NCBI GenBank assembly: GCA_002077065.1
Contig: NAJO01000008.1
Coordinates: 1,116,001-1,180,000 of the forward strand
Length of the DNA stretch: 64,000 bases
Source of the DNA: Cryoendolithus antarcticus
Lineage: Eukaryota > Ascomycota > Dothideomycetes > Cladosporiales > Cladosporiaceae
Reading direction: 5' to 3'
The notes beneath the pieces are model-generated. The model saw nothing but the letters and a program-made list of their open reading frames with translations, was not told the origin of the DNA and searched no databases. The position numbers were made by a program, and so were the translations under genes. Shown here one piece after another: positions 1 through 9,711 of the stretch. Positions within the stretch are counted from its first letter, which is position 1. Each line of letters opens with the position of its first letter.

Positions 1-117
1 GAGGCTTCGGGGCGTGAATCTTTGGAGAAGCTGTCGGGGACCGCAACGGAGGTGACAGAGCTCGAGTCGACCCCGGTGGTGAGGACTGGTAGGGGGCGAA
101 GGAGTTGGCCATCCTGA
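1..117 (+). CDS. Possible 3' end of a gene cut by the window edge
   Basis: Frame 1 is open from the first base to a TGA at 115-117 and would give 38 C-terminal residues rich in Glu, Ser and Thr, ending in a basic GRGRRSWPS tail. The other two forward frames are closed within about 55 bases. The stretch is too short for family recognition and an open frame of this size can arise by chance, so this is only a candidate tail of a plus-strand gene starting outside the window. Confidence 0.3.
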   Translation, partial: EASGRESLEKLSGTATEVTELESTPVVRTGRGRRSWPS

Positions 118-731
118 TGAATCTTGCAGCTGAGATATGCTAAACCTTCCTCACTCGAGTATTCTGCTCCAAATCCAAGGTCTACATGTAATTGAAGTAA
201 GAAAGCTGATTGACTGTCGAGACATATCTTGGCCATAGCTTCGGGGGTGACCCCTGCTGCGGCCAAACTTCCGCTGCGAGTGCCACATGTCATGGCCCCT
301 CAATTCGTGCCCCTCCTCATCTCACGCAAACTCTCACCATCGAAGTCGGCCGCATTATCCGCAATGGCTTGTGTCAACAGCAGTGAGACACGGTGATCGC
401 CTTGTCGACTGATGTCAGCATCGGACTTTCAAGACCATACCTGCGATACTTCCGAGACGACTTGAAGATTCCTGGCTTGGTTCACCAACGTTCTGGTCAC
501 CGCTGAGAGCATATGCCGAACCCAGCCAGCGCTGCGAGTGACATCACCGGCTATATCATTGATAGATCCGATGGCGACAGATTTTGTGGATCGTGGGAGG
601 ATAATTACAGTATGCTTCGCATTGCCTCAAGATAACATCCTTTCTTCCAATCTCGCATTGCCCTTCCAAACCAGTTGTTTTCCTTCCAGCCAACTACTAC
701 TCCAAGACACTTCCACATCCATCAAGCAAAC
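118..731. other. Intergenic, promoter side of the reductase gene
   Basis: No supportable gene. It holds the upstream region of the plus-strand reductase that starts at 732. Short open frames here lack ATG starts or family character. Confidence 0.5.
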
Positions 732-1807
732 ATGTCTCGCGTCCTTCTCACCGGAGGCTCTGGCTTCATTGCCGCCCATGTTCTCGACATCCTTCTTGAG
801 CGCGGTCACAGCGTAGTCACGACAGTGCGATCGCAAGAGAAAGCCAACAAGATCAAGGATGCCCACCCCAAGTACGGCAAGGACAAGCTCGACTTCGCCA
901 TTGTTGAAGACATTGCACAGGAGCATGCCTTCGATAAGGCTGTCGTCTCGGACCCGCCTTTCGAGACGGTCATCCACACAGCCTCGCCATTCCACTTCAA
1001 CGTTACAGACGTGCAGAAGGTTCGCCATGCTCACCTGCTGGCACTCTTTCCAACCACTGACACTTACTGCAGGAACTCCTCGATCCGGCAATCATAGGCA
1101 CAACCGGCGTTCTCAAGTCGATCGCCAAATCCGCCCCCTCAGTCAAGCGCGTCGTCATCACATCCTCATTCGCCTCGATAATCAACCCCTTCGAAGGCGA
1201 CTGGCCCTCGCACACCTACAGCGAGAAAGACTGGAACCCCATCAACGCCGAGCAAGCAGTCGAGAACCCCGCAGCCGGCTACCGCGCCAGCAAAACCTTC
1301 GCCGAGAAGGCCGCCTGGGACTTTGTGGAGAAGGAGAAGCCGAACTTCAGCCTCGCTACCATGTGCCCGCCGCTTGTGCTGGGCCCGATTGTGCATTACT
1401 TGAACAGCTTGGATGGGCTGAACACGAGTAACCAGCGGATTCGGGATATCATGCAAGGAAAGGCCAAGAAGGAGATTGCGCCAACGGGGACATACATCTG
1501 GGTTGATGTGAGGGATTTGGCGCTTTGCCATGTGCTTGCTGCGGAGAAGGAGGAGGCTGCGAATAAGAGATTCTTCATCACGGCTGGGTATTTCTCGAAT
1601 AAGGAGATTGCGCAGATTGTCGGGAAGAACTACCCTCAATACAAGGATGAGCTGCCGACTGAGAAGACACCTGGTGGTGGCTACCCTGAGGGAGGGATCT
1701 ACAAATGGGACAACTCGAGGGTGAAGGAGGTGCTTGGTGTTAAGTTCAGGACTTTGGAGGAAAGCATTGTGGATACTGTGAAGAGTCTGCAGGCTGTTGG
1801 AGCGTAG
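732..1807 (+). CDS. NAD(P)-dependent extended SDR, GRE2-like aldehyde/ketone reductase
   Basis: Two exons, 732-1019 and 1073-1807, with a 53-nt GT..AG intron, give about 340 residues. The N-terminus carries the Rossmann motif TGGSGFIAAHVLDILL of extended short-chain dehydrogenases. The catalytic Tyr-x3-Lys pair is seen in YRASKTFAEKAAW, and VVITSS supplies the usual Ser region. The layout (cofactor domain first, substrate domain last, no signal peptide) matches fungal Gre2/dihydroflavonol-reductase-like cytosolic enzymes that reduce aldehydes and ketones such as methylglyoxal. The ATG at 732 was chosen because the Rossmann strand starts four residues later; upstream in-frame sequence has no such character. 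The precise substrate cannot be told from sequence, and the neighbours give no pathway context. Confidence 0.88.
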
Positions 1808-2458
1808 AGTCGCTCGACTGGAGAGGTACTTGGTATGGTATAGAGTAGATCGTAGGCTGTAGGTGTGCCTGTAATGAAAGTCAGTTCGCTGTTCGCTGCT
1901 GCGATTTATTCTGATTTGATGCGAAGAGACACGGTGTCAGACTGTTGAGCTTGAATTCTTTGTTTGGACGTCATCGATGCCCTCAGCAGTTATCGTTTGT
2001 AAATAATCATCACACGTGAGGGTAAGGTGTTGCAGGGTAGAGAAGCGATGTTGGCGAGGCGACGTACCTTTCTCAGCGCTCAGGTACTCCGATTCGTGCT
2101 CGCGAACCTTTTCAATCTCCCAGACGAGAAGAAGTTCCCTGCTAACTGAGCGAGTGTGAGCGTAGCACTCTACTCCCGCCACCGTGGCATTTGAAGTGTT
2201 GATGAGGGAGAGCAGACGGGAGAGAAATTGAAGCTCATCCACTGCGAGAATTCGGAACGGATGTACGTAATGCCGAGCGACCGCACATGTCTTTGTCAGC
2301 CGATCCTTGACTCGGACGAGCGACTTGTCCATAGCCTGCGGACGACATGTAGTGATTTGATAAGTTGCTTTCAAGCGAAGAGGAATCTCAGTTCGCAGAG
2401 GTCTTCTGGACTTGAGTTCCGCTGCTGGGTCAGCGAAGAACCCCTCTTCTTGCTCGCC
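1808..2458. other. Intergenic region upstream of arl1
   Basis: It contains the 3' flank of the reductase and the promoter of the Arl1 gene. A long minus-strand open frame covers much of it and carries a plausible intron, but no family was recognised (see findings). I would not annotate it as a gene. Confidence 0.4.
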
Positions 2459-3115
2459 ATGGGCTCCGCGTTGTCCATCTTCACGAAGCTCCTCTGGACG
2501 AAGAAAGAGATACGCATACTGTAGGACTTCCGCCCCCACTTTCCCATCTTTCCTACTCCTCTGACTATTGAAAAGCATTCTGGGGTTGGACAATGCTGGC
2601 AAGACTACTTTGCTATATCGCCTGAAAATAGGCGAAGTAGTCACAACCATCCCGACAATAGGCTTCAACGTCGAATCGATAACCTACCGAAACCTTTCCT
2701 TCAACGTCTGGGATCTCGGCGGCCAGACCTCAATACGCCCCTACTGGCGCTGCTACTACGCCAACACCGCAGCCGTAGTGTTCGTAGTCGACTCCACGGA
2801 TGTCGAGCGGCTGGAGATAGCTGGAGAGGAGTTACGGGCGATGCTTGGGGAAGAGGAGTTGCGAGACGCAGCGTTGCTAGTGTTTGCTAATAAGCAGGAT
2901 TCGAAGGGCGCGAGGGGCGCGGGGGAGATTAGTGAAGCGTTGGGCTTGGGGGGATTGAAGGATCGGAATTGGAGTATTATGGGGTGTAGTGCCATTGATG
3001 GGAAAGGGGTGAACGAGGGGATGGATTGGTTGGTGGTAAGTTCACAACGTCTTTCGGGAGGGGTTTGAGAGGTTGCTGATGCTGTGTACAGCAAACTGTC
3101 GGTGATGCATCGTGA
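2459..3115 (+). CDS. arl1: ADP-ribosylation factor-like GTPase Arl1
   Basis: Three exons, 2459-2520, 2576-3035 and 3092-3115, encode 181 residues, the normal Arf/Arl1 length. The start MGSALSIF places Gly2 for N-myristoylation, as expected for membrane recruitment at the trans-Golgi. The P-loop [11 protein letters not shown], switch [15 protein letters not shown] and guanine-specificity motif NKQDS are all intact. The introns are 55 and 56 nt with GTAGGA and GTAAGT donors; the last exon encodes only seven residues (QTVGDAS) and the stop. Arl1 recruits golgins and acts in vesicle tethering. The [13 protein letters not shown] context and total length favour Arl1 over Arf1, though an Arf paralogue cannot be fully excluded. 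Confidence 0.92.
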
Positions 3116-3595
3116 GCCCGGAGCCATTTGTGGCACCGCAATTGCATGCCCCTGCATTGGTTCTCCGAAATCTCTGAACTCTGAGGTGGAGTTATGGGCT
3201 TCGTCAAAACCACTGCGTGTAAAGCGAAGCCTGTCAAGCCTGGGAGGAATGATCGGGGGGAAAACATGGCTGGCAAGATTCGGTGGTGCGTATACGAGCG
3301 GCGAGGCCTCCAGTTCAGGGTATTTGAGTTGCAGAATACCAGGCAGAACTTGCAGGCGCGCTTCCCTCACGCCGATTTGCTGGCAGCCTAAGCTGCGGCA
3401 TGGCCTGTAGCGCTCCAGGGGCGTGGTCTGGCGGAGTGGTACAGTGGTAACAAGTCAGAGACGGAAGTCTCTTGCCGGGACGATGCAATCGAAGAACGTG
3501 GCCGTTTGGTTCGGGTAAGATACTTGAGTATCAGACATGGAATGCCGCGCAACGTGCTGTTGGCATGTATCTGAACTATACAGTGCATACACATT
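3116..3595. other. Intergenic with a tRNA-like internal promoter fragment
   Basis: No protein gene is supportable. TGGCGGAGTGG at 3429-3439 resembles a Pol III A box, and GGTTCGGGTAAG at 3508-3519 is a poor B-box match. An imperfect stem lies between them (AGAGAC / GTCTCT around 3457-3471). It does not fold as a proper tRNA, so a tRNA relic or SINE head is only a possibility. Confidence 0.25.
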
Positions 3596-4657
3596 TCAAT
3601 GCACCAGGTTCAGAACCGCCTTCGGGCCCATCTTGACCTCAACCCACCCTCCCTTCTCAACCCGAATGATCTTGCCGTCCACGCAAACTCTGCGCCATCT
3701 CGCGTCCTCCTCAGCGAACTCGATACGCAATCCATCGATCTCCTCGTACCCCACGCGTGGATCATCGACGTGCTTCCCGCCCTGATACGCCGCGCCCATG
3801 ATCTCCATGACGTCTTTCCCACCCAAAGCACCAAAATGCACAAGTCTCAGCTTCCCATCTAGAGGTCTGGAGGCAGGGCTGATATTAAAGCCTTGCTCCA
3901 GGTGTGAGCACGTCGTCGCTAGTACATAAGCATGCTCTGTACGAGGAACTTCAACCCAGTCCGTCTCGCCAGCGCGTAGAATCCTCACAGTGCCCATGTA
4001 GTGATGTGCTTCAGATCCGTCGCTAGGAAACAAATTCTCCTTTGCGGCGAGTTTGAAGCGCTCAGCACCAAGCTTGCGGTACTCGGCTGTATCGCTGTCG
4101 GCTACTAGACCAGCGTGAAGGCCCCAGGAACAGACGACGACGCCGTAGACTGTAGGCGTACCATTTACGAGCGGTATTTCGCGTTCCTCCCGGCCCTCGT
4201 CCACCAAAAGCTTGGCATTATGAGAGAACGTGACTTGAAAGACGGGTATTGGGTCTGGCACCCCATGCGTGAACAGGTCGAGGGCCTTTTCACGCGTGAT
4301 TCCAGCACTCTGGGCGAGAGCATTACCTGTACCGAGGGGAAAGAGGATAAGCCTAGGTCTATGATAGTGTTCTCCGGTTTGAGGGGACCTGGCTTGTGCT
4401 AATAAGCCGTTGACCAGGTCAACTACACCACCATCACCACTCAGGAGAAAGACGTATTGCGGCGTAATGAGCGTAGCGGGGCCAATAGTGCTCTCCACGA
4501 GCTTCAAAATCGCGATATCTGAATCTGTCGTGTGCAGGCTATAGTGCTCAGGTCCCATTCTAGATTGTAATTCATTTTCCCAGAATGCTTTGGCTTCGCC
4601 GGTCCCAGAGCCTGTAGAGACGATGACATGGACGACCATATCCTGCTCGTCCGACAT
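3596..4657 (-). CDS. Diacylglycerol/sphingoid-base kinase-fold protein
   Basis: A single exon of 353 residues starts at ATG 4657. The fold signature is clear: the glycine-rich nucleotide loop LLSGDGGVVDLVNGLL near residues 71-86, then LFPLGTGNALAQ near 106-117, both hallmarks of the DAGK catalytic/NAD-kinase-like superfamily that includes sphingosine kinases and LCB kinases. The C-terminal beta-sandwich half (DGKLRLVHFGAL, VCVDGKIIRVE) also fits. It probably phosphorylates a lipid in the cytosol or at membranes. At 353 residues it is shorter than Lcb4-type kinases (about 500-600) and lacks their N-terminal extension, so it is a compact paralogue with uncertain substrate. No intron or transfer sign is seen. 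Confidence 0.8.
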   Translation of the reverse strand: MSDEQDMVVHVIVSTGSGTGEAKAFWENELQSRMGPEHYSLHTTDSDIAILKLVESTIGPATLITPQYVFLLSGDGGVVDLVNGLLAQARSPQTGEHYHRPRLILFPLGTGNALAQSAGITREKALDLFTHGVPDPIPVFQVTFSHNAKLLVDEGREEREIPLVNGTPTVYGVVVCSWGLHAGLVADSDTAEYRKLGAERFKLAAKENLFPSDGSEAHHYMGTVRILRAGETDWVEVPRTEHAYVLATTCSHLEQGFNISPASRPLDGKLRLVHFGALGGKDVMEIMGAAYQGGKHVDDPRVGYEEIDGLRIEFAEEDARWRRVCVDGKIIRVEKGGWVEVKMGPKAVLNLVH

Positions 4658-5009
4658 CTTAATGGAAGTGTTGACGGAGACATGATCGGTTCGTCGATGG
4701 AATTGCGAGACATGGACGATGCAGGAGCGATATGAGGTGCTCCAGTGCAGCTTCCATCACGCCAGCCTCAGGTTTAGCGTTTGGCAGCTCTCACTTCCAT
4801 GTGAAACACTCCAGCCTTACGAGTTGCAACGGCTCAATCACACTTTTCTCGTCCATGATATAGCATCCTTCTCCAGTGACAGCGCAGAGCATCTACCCAC
4901 AAGCAGTCACCTTTCCACCGAGAGCACGACGATCCGCAAACATCCTATCGAACTCACCACCCCACTCCCTCACTCCATGAGCTAGCCCCACTCATCGCAC
5001 TCCCCAATC
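4658..5009. other. Divergent promoter region
   Basis: A 352-nt spacer lies between the minus-strand lipid-kinase-like gene and the plus-strand membrane protein at 5010. The half near 5010 is pyrimidine-rich, as in many fungal leaders. No other gene is seen. Confidence 0.45.
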
Positions 5010-5747
5010 ATGGGCTGGATCACCGCCGTGGTCGTTATCGTTCTCCTCCTTATCCTCGCATACGGCGGCTGGGTAGGCTACACCCACTACCGCGCACGAC
5101 GCCTCGGCCTCCCAGCACCTCCCTGGAACCCCTTCGCCAAAGCTCGCTCGGACCCCACAGCATACCGCGCCCCAGCACCCGCGCCGAAAGGTATTCAAGG
5201 CTGGTTATCAGACAAGTTCAATGCACTGCGTAACTTGACCGGCACCGGAGGCGGGCGATCGAGAACCGCAGGCGGAGCATACGAAAGCACTAGCTACGGC
5301 GGCGGAGCCGGCGGCGCAAGCGCAGGCGTCGGCGGACGATCTCGACATGGCTTCGGCCCACTAGACCCAGACGAAGCCTGGGACTCACGCGTCGGCAACG
5401 AAGCCTCAGGCTACTACGAAGAGACCGAGCTCGGCGAGCAACCCTACGGCGGCGCGGGGTACGCACCCCAACCACATGTAGGCGGGCTAATGGACGAGAG
5501 AGGTCGGCAAAGGGAGCTGGATGATCGGTATGAGGCTGAAGTTCATGGTGGGGCGCCCAGGAGCGATCCGTTTGGTGATGAGCAGGAGGCTGCGAGTTTG
5601 AGGGCTGCGAGTCCGAGGCCGATGGTGGATACGCAGAGGGGAGGGGCGAGTCACAACCATAGAAAGGGGCAGAGTAGTTTGGGGACGCAGGCTAGTGTTG
5701 AGGATAGTCCGACGGAGAGGAAGAGTATGTTCAGGGAGGATGTGTGA
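5010..5747 (+). CDS. Small single-pass membrane protein of a conserved fungal family
   Basis: A single exon of 245 residues. An N-terminal hydrophobic segment (about residues 3-24, WITAVVVIVLLLILAYGGWV) is followed by a basic stretch, so the protein is likely a type III or signal-anchor membrane protein with a long, disordered, Gly/Ser/Arg-rich cytosolic tail. Conserved blocks include FGPLDPDEAWDSRVG in the middle and SPTERKSMFREDV at the C-terminus. In my knowledge this matches a Pezizomycotina family often labelled acid phosphatase-like, but no phosphatase motif is visible and I would not infer enzyme activity. The function is unknown. Confidence 0.75.
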   Translation: MGWITAVVVIVLLLILAYGGWVGYTHYRARRLGLPAPPWNPFAKARSDPTAYRAPAPAPKGIQGWLSDKFNALRNLTGTGGGRSRTAGGAYESTSYGGGAGGASAGVGGRSRHGFGPLDPDEAWDSRVGNEASGYYEETELGEQPYGGAGYAPQPHVGGLMDERGRQRELDDRYEAEVHGGAPRSDPFGDEQEAASLRAASPRPMVDTQRGGASHNHRKGQSSLGTQASVEDSPTERKSMFREDV

Positions 5748-5913
5748 GGCGACGAGATCCCAAGCTACGGTGGACGATTGTATTGTGTAGGGAGGCAAAG
5801 GCGTTCTGGGAAGGTGGAAGAATCGAAAAGGGGACCTTCGGATGGGTCCCGGATTGAGTAGCAGCAAAGGCACGCTGGCGCGCGGATATGAGTGTGTGTC
5901 ATGCTTGTTATTT

Positions 5914-7029
5914 TCAGTCTACTGCCTCCCTTGCCAGAGCTGCTTCTATGCGCTCCATGGCATCCATGGCGTCTAGACCACTACTCTCCGACTCTACTGT
6001 ACTGGCCTCATCCTTGGCCACTACAATGACAGCAGTTTCTACTGGCTGCGCTGGGTTTGATCCAGTCGAGCTCTGCGGGTTCCCACCATCCATCTTCGTG
6101 GCCAATTGATCAAGGAATTGATCCGCCTCCAGCTTCCTGCTCTCCCCTTCCTCAACCTTCCTCTTCGCCCTCACCCTCTCAGTCTCCTCCCTTCTCTTCT
6201 CCAGATCCTCCATCTGCTTCTTCCTCTCCTCCGCGTCCCCACTGAACTGGAAGAAGCCAGTCCCTTTCGTCCTCACCTCAGCATCAGCATCGAAATGCAG
6301 CTCAGGCGGCGGGGTCAGACTACGATCCCGCTTCTTCGCCAGCTCCGCCATCTGCTCCTCGATATTCGCGTCTGGATTGAAAGCTTGATGTTGTACTGCA
6401 TCGCCGTACAGTATGTTGGAAGGTGCCAGTGGCCGAGCTGTAAAGCGATCGCCTTTCATATCCTCCAATCCCTTCGCCTGCCTCGCAACTTGCGCTGCTT
6501 GCAATCGAGTACCTTGCCGTGTGCGGCCGAACTCGTCAACGTACTCGATCACCTCGTTCTCCTCGTCATCCTCATCATCGTCCTCATCCTCTTCTTCGGC
6601 ATCCACCCCACCACCACCCTCAGCCCACTTCCGATCAAAGTCAACCCCATACTTCCCCTCCTCATCCTCCACATCCCCCCTCTTCATAGCAGCATACAGC
6701 CTCGCCTTCGCCTCCATCTTCCGCTTACTCCGCTCCCACACGCCTCGCTCCAACGTTTCGCCATCAGTCGTGTGCTTCTGCTCCAAAGCGGGGGAGTCGA
6801 CTTCATCGCGCTTCGCGCGCTTGGCTGTATTGGGGTTGTGGGATCTGAAGATATCAGACTTGGAAATTCGGAACTTGGGACGGGAGGTCGTGGAGGAGGG
6901 AGAGGTGTTTATGAGGGAACCGAGTTGGGAGGCGAAGGAGAGGGAGGTGTTGCTGGAGATCTCTTTGTTGCCGCGGAGGCGCTTTTGCCGGTGAAAGCCG
7001 TAGAGGGAGGCGGAGTCGGTGGTGGGCAT
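5914..7029 (-). CDS. CCDC174-like nuclear coiled-coil protein
   Basis: A single exon of 371 residues starts at ATG 7029. Features in order: a basic Ser-rich N-terminus with SASLYGFHRQKRLRG; WERSKRKMEAKARLYAAMKRGD; a strongly acidic run; the signature VIEYVDEFGRTRQGTRLQA; and a charged coiled coil (about residues 265-320, many EERKKQMEDLEKRREE repeats). The EFGRTR motif after an acidic block is typical of the CCDC174 family, whose animal members are nuclear and linked to RNA processing. No enzyme domain is seen. The long Glu/Lys helix explains the low-complexity look of this stretch. Confidence 0.75.
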   Translation of the reverse strand: MPTTDSASLYGFHRQKRLRGNKEISSNTSLSFASQLGSLINTSPSSTTSRPKFRISKSDIFRSHNPNTAKRAKRDEVDSPALEQKHTTDGETLERGVWERSKRKMEAKARLYAAMKRGDVEDEEGKYGVDFDRKWAEGGGGVDAEEEDEDDDEDDEENEVIEYVDEFGRTRQGTRLQAAQVARQAKGLEDMKGDRFTARPLAPSNILYGDAVQHQAFNPDANIEEQMAELAKKRDRSLTPPPELHFDADAEVRTKGTGFFQFSGDAEERKKQMEDLEKRREETERVRAKRKVEEGESRKLEADQFLDQLATKMDGGNPQSSTGSNPAQPVETAVIVVAKDEASTVESESSGLDAMDAMERIEAALAREAVD

Positions 7030-7871
7030 GGTGGGCTGCCAGGTTTGGCAGGCTGGTAGTCGTTAGCGATGTAGTGTTTGTTCATGCTGGTGCTGCTCGA
7101 GGTGGACTTGATAGTGATTACCTAAGGATTCGACCCCACTTATTTACTAGCGCACGGGTGAAGCCGAAGGTGTGTGTGTCTGCTTCAAGTGATCAATCCC
7201 TTGTGCAAAGTCTACGCACTCGACGATACTACTAGATGCCCCCTCCGCGTCTAGCCCTATCGCTTATACGACAGCTGCTCTACGCGATCGTGTCACGGAG
7301 AGAGTCCGGATGTCGTACCCGAATGTAACCCACTTGATCTACAAAGCATTGAGGCTGAGCTGAGAGTCACTTTCATCAGCAAGCTCCAGAGTCCAGTCTG
7401 CTCTCTACGCAAGCCACGATCCATCCAGCTTGACAGACAACCACCCTGACCTTCGGGGACGGCGCACATTCGCTTAACGGCGCCGTCAGATTCTAAACAC
7501 GTGGAGTAGCGCCAGCACGCGAGGCTATGCTACAGGTTCGCCAGCCCTGCGATGTCCAACGTCAGTCAGCCACCGAACACGTCCTCAAGTCTAGGCTTGC
7601 CTTTCTCTGTGGCAGTACCGCTCAGTTTGTATGCAGGTTTCCGGCGACTCGCGATGGCAGATCTGCTACTGTACAAGCGGCATCGCTTCTGCTACGCGCA
7701 TGGTCACAAGCTTGAGCATGTCGGCGTGAGCACCGCTCTCACGAGTTGGAGGTCATATGCCTGAGACGCCGCGCCGTGTCGCACAATCGCTACAGGTATT
7801 GTTTGATCTCTGTATTCTTCTCTGCAATCGCTGCGACCGCTGTGGTAAGACGGAGCCACTCGGCTGGGACA
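7030..7871. other. Intergenic, divergent promoters
   Basis: An 842-nt spacer lies between the minus-strand CCDC174-like gene and the plus-strand MFS gene. Open frames in the last 350 bases are short and compositionally ordinary. Nothing else is seen. Confidence 0.45.
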
Positions 7872-9416
7872 ATGGCGTCTACGACAGCGGCTTCGTGGAG
7901 GTCATCTACGCCGTTCATTACATTTGTTCTCTGTTGGGCAATCTTTGTCGATCAATTCATCTTCGCTATCATTGTCCCTGTCGCACCGTTCACACTCGAG
8001 CAACGCAACCATGTACCCGCAGACTCAGTCCAGCAATGGATCGCAGTCCTCCTCTGTACATACGGCGCCGCGCAGTTCATCTTCTCCCCCATCTTCGGCT
8101 GGATCGCAGACAACACTCCGGATCGCAAGCTGCCTTTTAGGATCGGTCTCGTCGCGATCATTGCATCTACTATCTTGCTCTGGCTTGCTCCATCTATAAA
8201 GGTCGCAGTCTTTGCGCGAGTCGTACAAGGTGCTGCGGATGCGATTGTCTGGGTGACGAGCCTCGCCATCATAGCCGACACTGTCGGTCAGGAGCATGTC
8301 GGGGAATACATGGGCTACATCGCACTCGCAGGCAATGCTGGATCTGTTATTGGTCCTTTGCTTGGAGGAGTGGTGTTTGCGAAGCTGGGCTATCATGCAG
8401 TCTTCATCATGGCATTGATCACTCTGGCCGGGGATGTTGTGCTACGCTTCTTGATGCTGGAGAAGAGATCATCGCGATCGGCCGTCGACGAGTCGATCGT
8501 CGAGATGGCCTACGTTCGAGCAACCAGCGACACAGAAAACGACGCTATCGAGCAGGGTGGCAAGTCTATGCTGAAAGTCAACGTAACAGTGTCGGCTCAC
8601 TCGAGCTGCTCCTCGCTGCCAGCATTGTTCAAGCCACTGCCTCCGCGACCGGACGGCCAATATGAAGCGCTATCGATTTACGGTGATAATATGGCTTACT
8701 CATGCACAAGCCCGTATCTCGAGCTTACCGAGCCAACGCCTAAACCACTATGCATATCCACATCAACACCCAGTCGCAAGCCACGACAACTGCCCGCAGT
8801 ACTCTCACTCCTGTTCTCGCCGCGCTTCTTCGTCGCTCTGTGGGGGATCTTCGTCCAGGCAGCCGTAGGCGCCAGCTTCAGGACATCCTTGCCCCTCTAC
8901 CTCTCAGAGCTTTTCAGCTGGGGTGCAATCCAAGCTGGTCTTGCCTTCCTACCTCTCGCCATCCCTTCGCTTCTGGGCCCGCTTTTCGGCTGGACAGCAG
9001 ACCGCTATGGACCCCGCTGGGTCGCGACGATCGCTTTCGCTGCCATGGGGCCGCTGGTGATCCTCCTCCGAATCGTATCGCAGAACACTGTGCACGACAA
9101 GGTCGTCCTCTTTGTCTTGCTGGGCTTGATCGGAATATGTCCTGAAGCCGCGTACACGCCTCTGTCGGCCGATATCGCGGCTGTGGCGACGGAGTTGGAT
9201 GATGTGAGAGGTCGACGGAAGGGTGCTTCTTATGCGCAAGCGTCTGGGCTGTTTAATGCGGCGTCTGCTCTTGGGAACACCGTGGGTCCGCTGGCCACTA
9301 GCGGGCTGATGGATGTTGGAGGATGGGGTACGATAAATCTGGTGATGGGTGTTGTGACAGGGGTCACTGCTATACCTGTCATGTTGTTGTGTGGAGGCAG
9401 GCTGTGGAAGAGATGA
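7872..9416 (+). CDS. MFS drug:H+ antiporter-like / vesicular-amine-type transporter
   Basis: A single exon of 514 residues. The start at ATG 7872 was chosen because the first membrane helix (FITFVLCWAIFVDQFIFAIIVP) begins about 12 residues later; the same frame is open further upstream but lacks transporter character. About 12 hydrophobic segments are visible in two halves, separated by a hydrophilic loop near residues 205-310. The loop after helix 2, GWIADNTPDRKLPF, is a motif-A relative, and GYIALAGNAGSVIGPLLGG is the motif-C-like antiporter helix. This places it in the DHA1/VMAT-like MFS branch, likely at the plasma or vacuolar membrane. The substrate is unknown. It has no obvious link to the quinate genes. 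Confidence 0.85.
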   Translation: MASTTAASWRSSTPFITFVLCWAIFVDQFIFAIIVPVAPFTLEQRNHVPADSVQQWIAVLLCTYGAAQFIFSPIFGWIADNTPDRKLPFRIGLVAIIASTILLWLAPSIKVAVFARVVQGAADAIVWVTSLAIIADTVGQEHVGEYMGYIALAGNAGSVIGPLLGGVVFAKLGYHAVFIMALITLAGDVVLRFLMLEKRSSRSAVDESIVEMAYVRATSDTENDAIEQGGKSMLKVNVTVSAHSSCSSLPALFKPLPPRPDGQYEALSIYGDNMAYSCTSPYLELTEPTPKPLCISTSTPSRKPRQLPAVLSLLFSPRFFVALWGIFVQAAVGASFRTSLPLYLSELFSWGAIQAGLAFLPLAIPSLLGPLFGWTADRYGPRWVATIAFAAMGPLVILLRIVSQNTVHDKVVLFVLLGLIGICPEAAYTPLSADIAAVATELDDVRGRRKGASYAQASGLFNAASALGNTVGPLATSGLMDVGGWGTINLVMGVVTGVTAIPVMLLCGGRLWKR

Positions 9417-9711
9417 AAAGTGCTTTCACGCATGTGCTCGATTTTAGCGTTGGCGTAGGAGGGAGTGATGAGCGAATTGACAGTACAAAATGCAATTATT
9501 AGATACAATGTCGATTCATTTCCTGAGCAATCAAAAACCTGATCTCCATGCACCTGCAGGCGAAAGGTCACTTTCATATGTCCATTTGTAGGCCCCCCAA
9601 CCTTGTGTCGATCGCTGCACCCCGCGATTGCCCCACCTAAATTTCAATAGTGCTCCAGTCTTGAACTCGCAAAAGTCCAAACACACTTGCCCTGTAATCT
9701 TCAGCAACATC

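Noticed and set aside
1937..2668. 243-codon minus-strand frame over the arl1 start
   Set aside because: Its first part is antisense to the arl1 coding exons and it lacks a clear ATG start or family; only the part outside arl1 was kept, as a low-interest observation.
2756..3370. 204-codon minus-strand frame over arl1
   Set aside because: Antisense shadow of the GTPase exons; no start or domain support.
3421..3525. Functional tRNA-Ser gene
   Set aside because: No pairing for acceptor, D or T arms, and no U before the would-be anticodon.
6106..7059. 317-codon plus-strand frame opposite the CCDC174-like gene
   Set aside because: Leu/Pro/Ser-rich translation produced by the Glu/Lys-rich codons on the other strand; a shadow frame.
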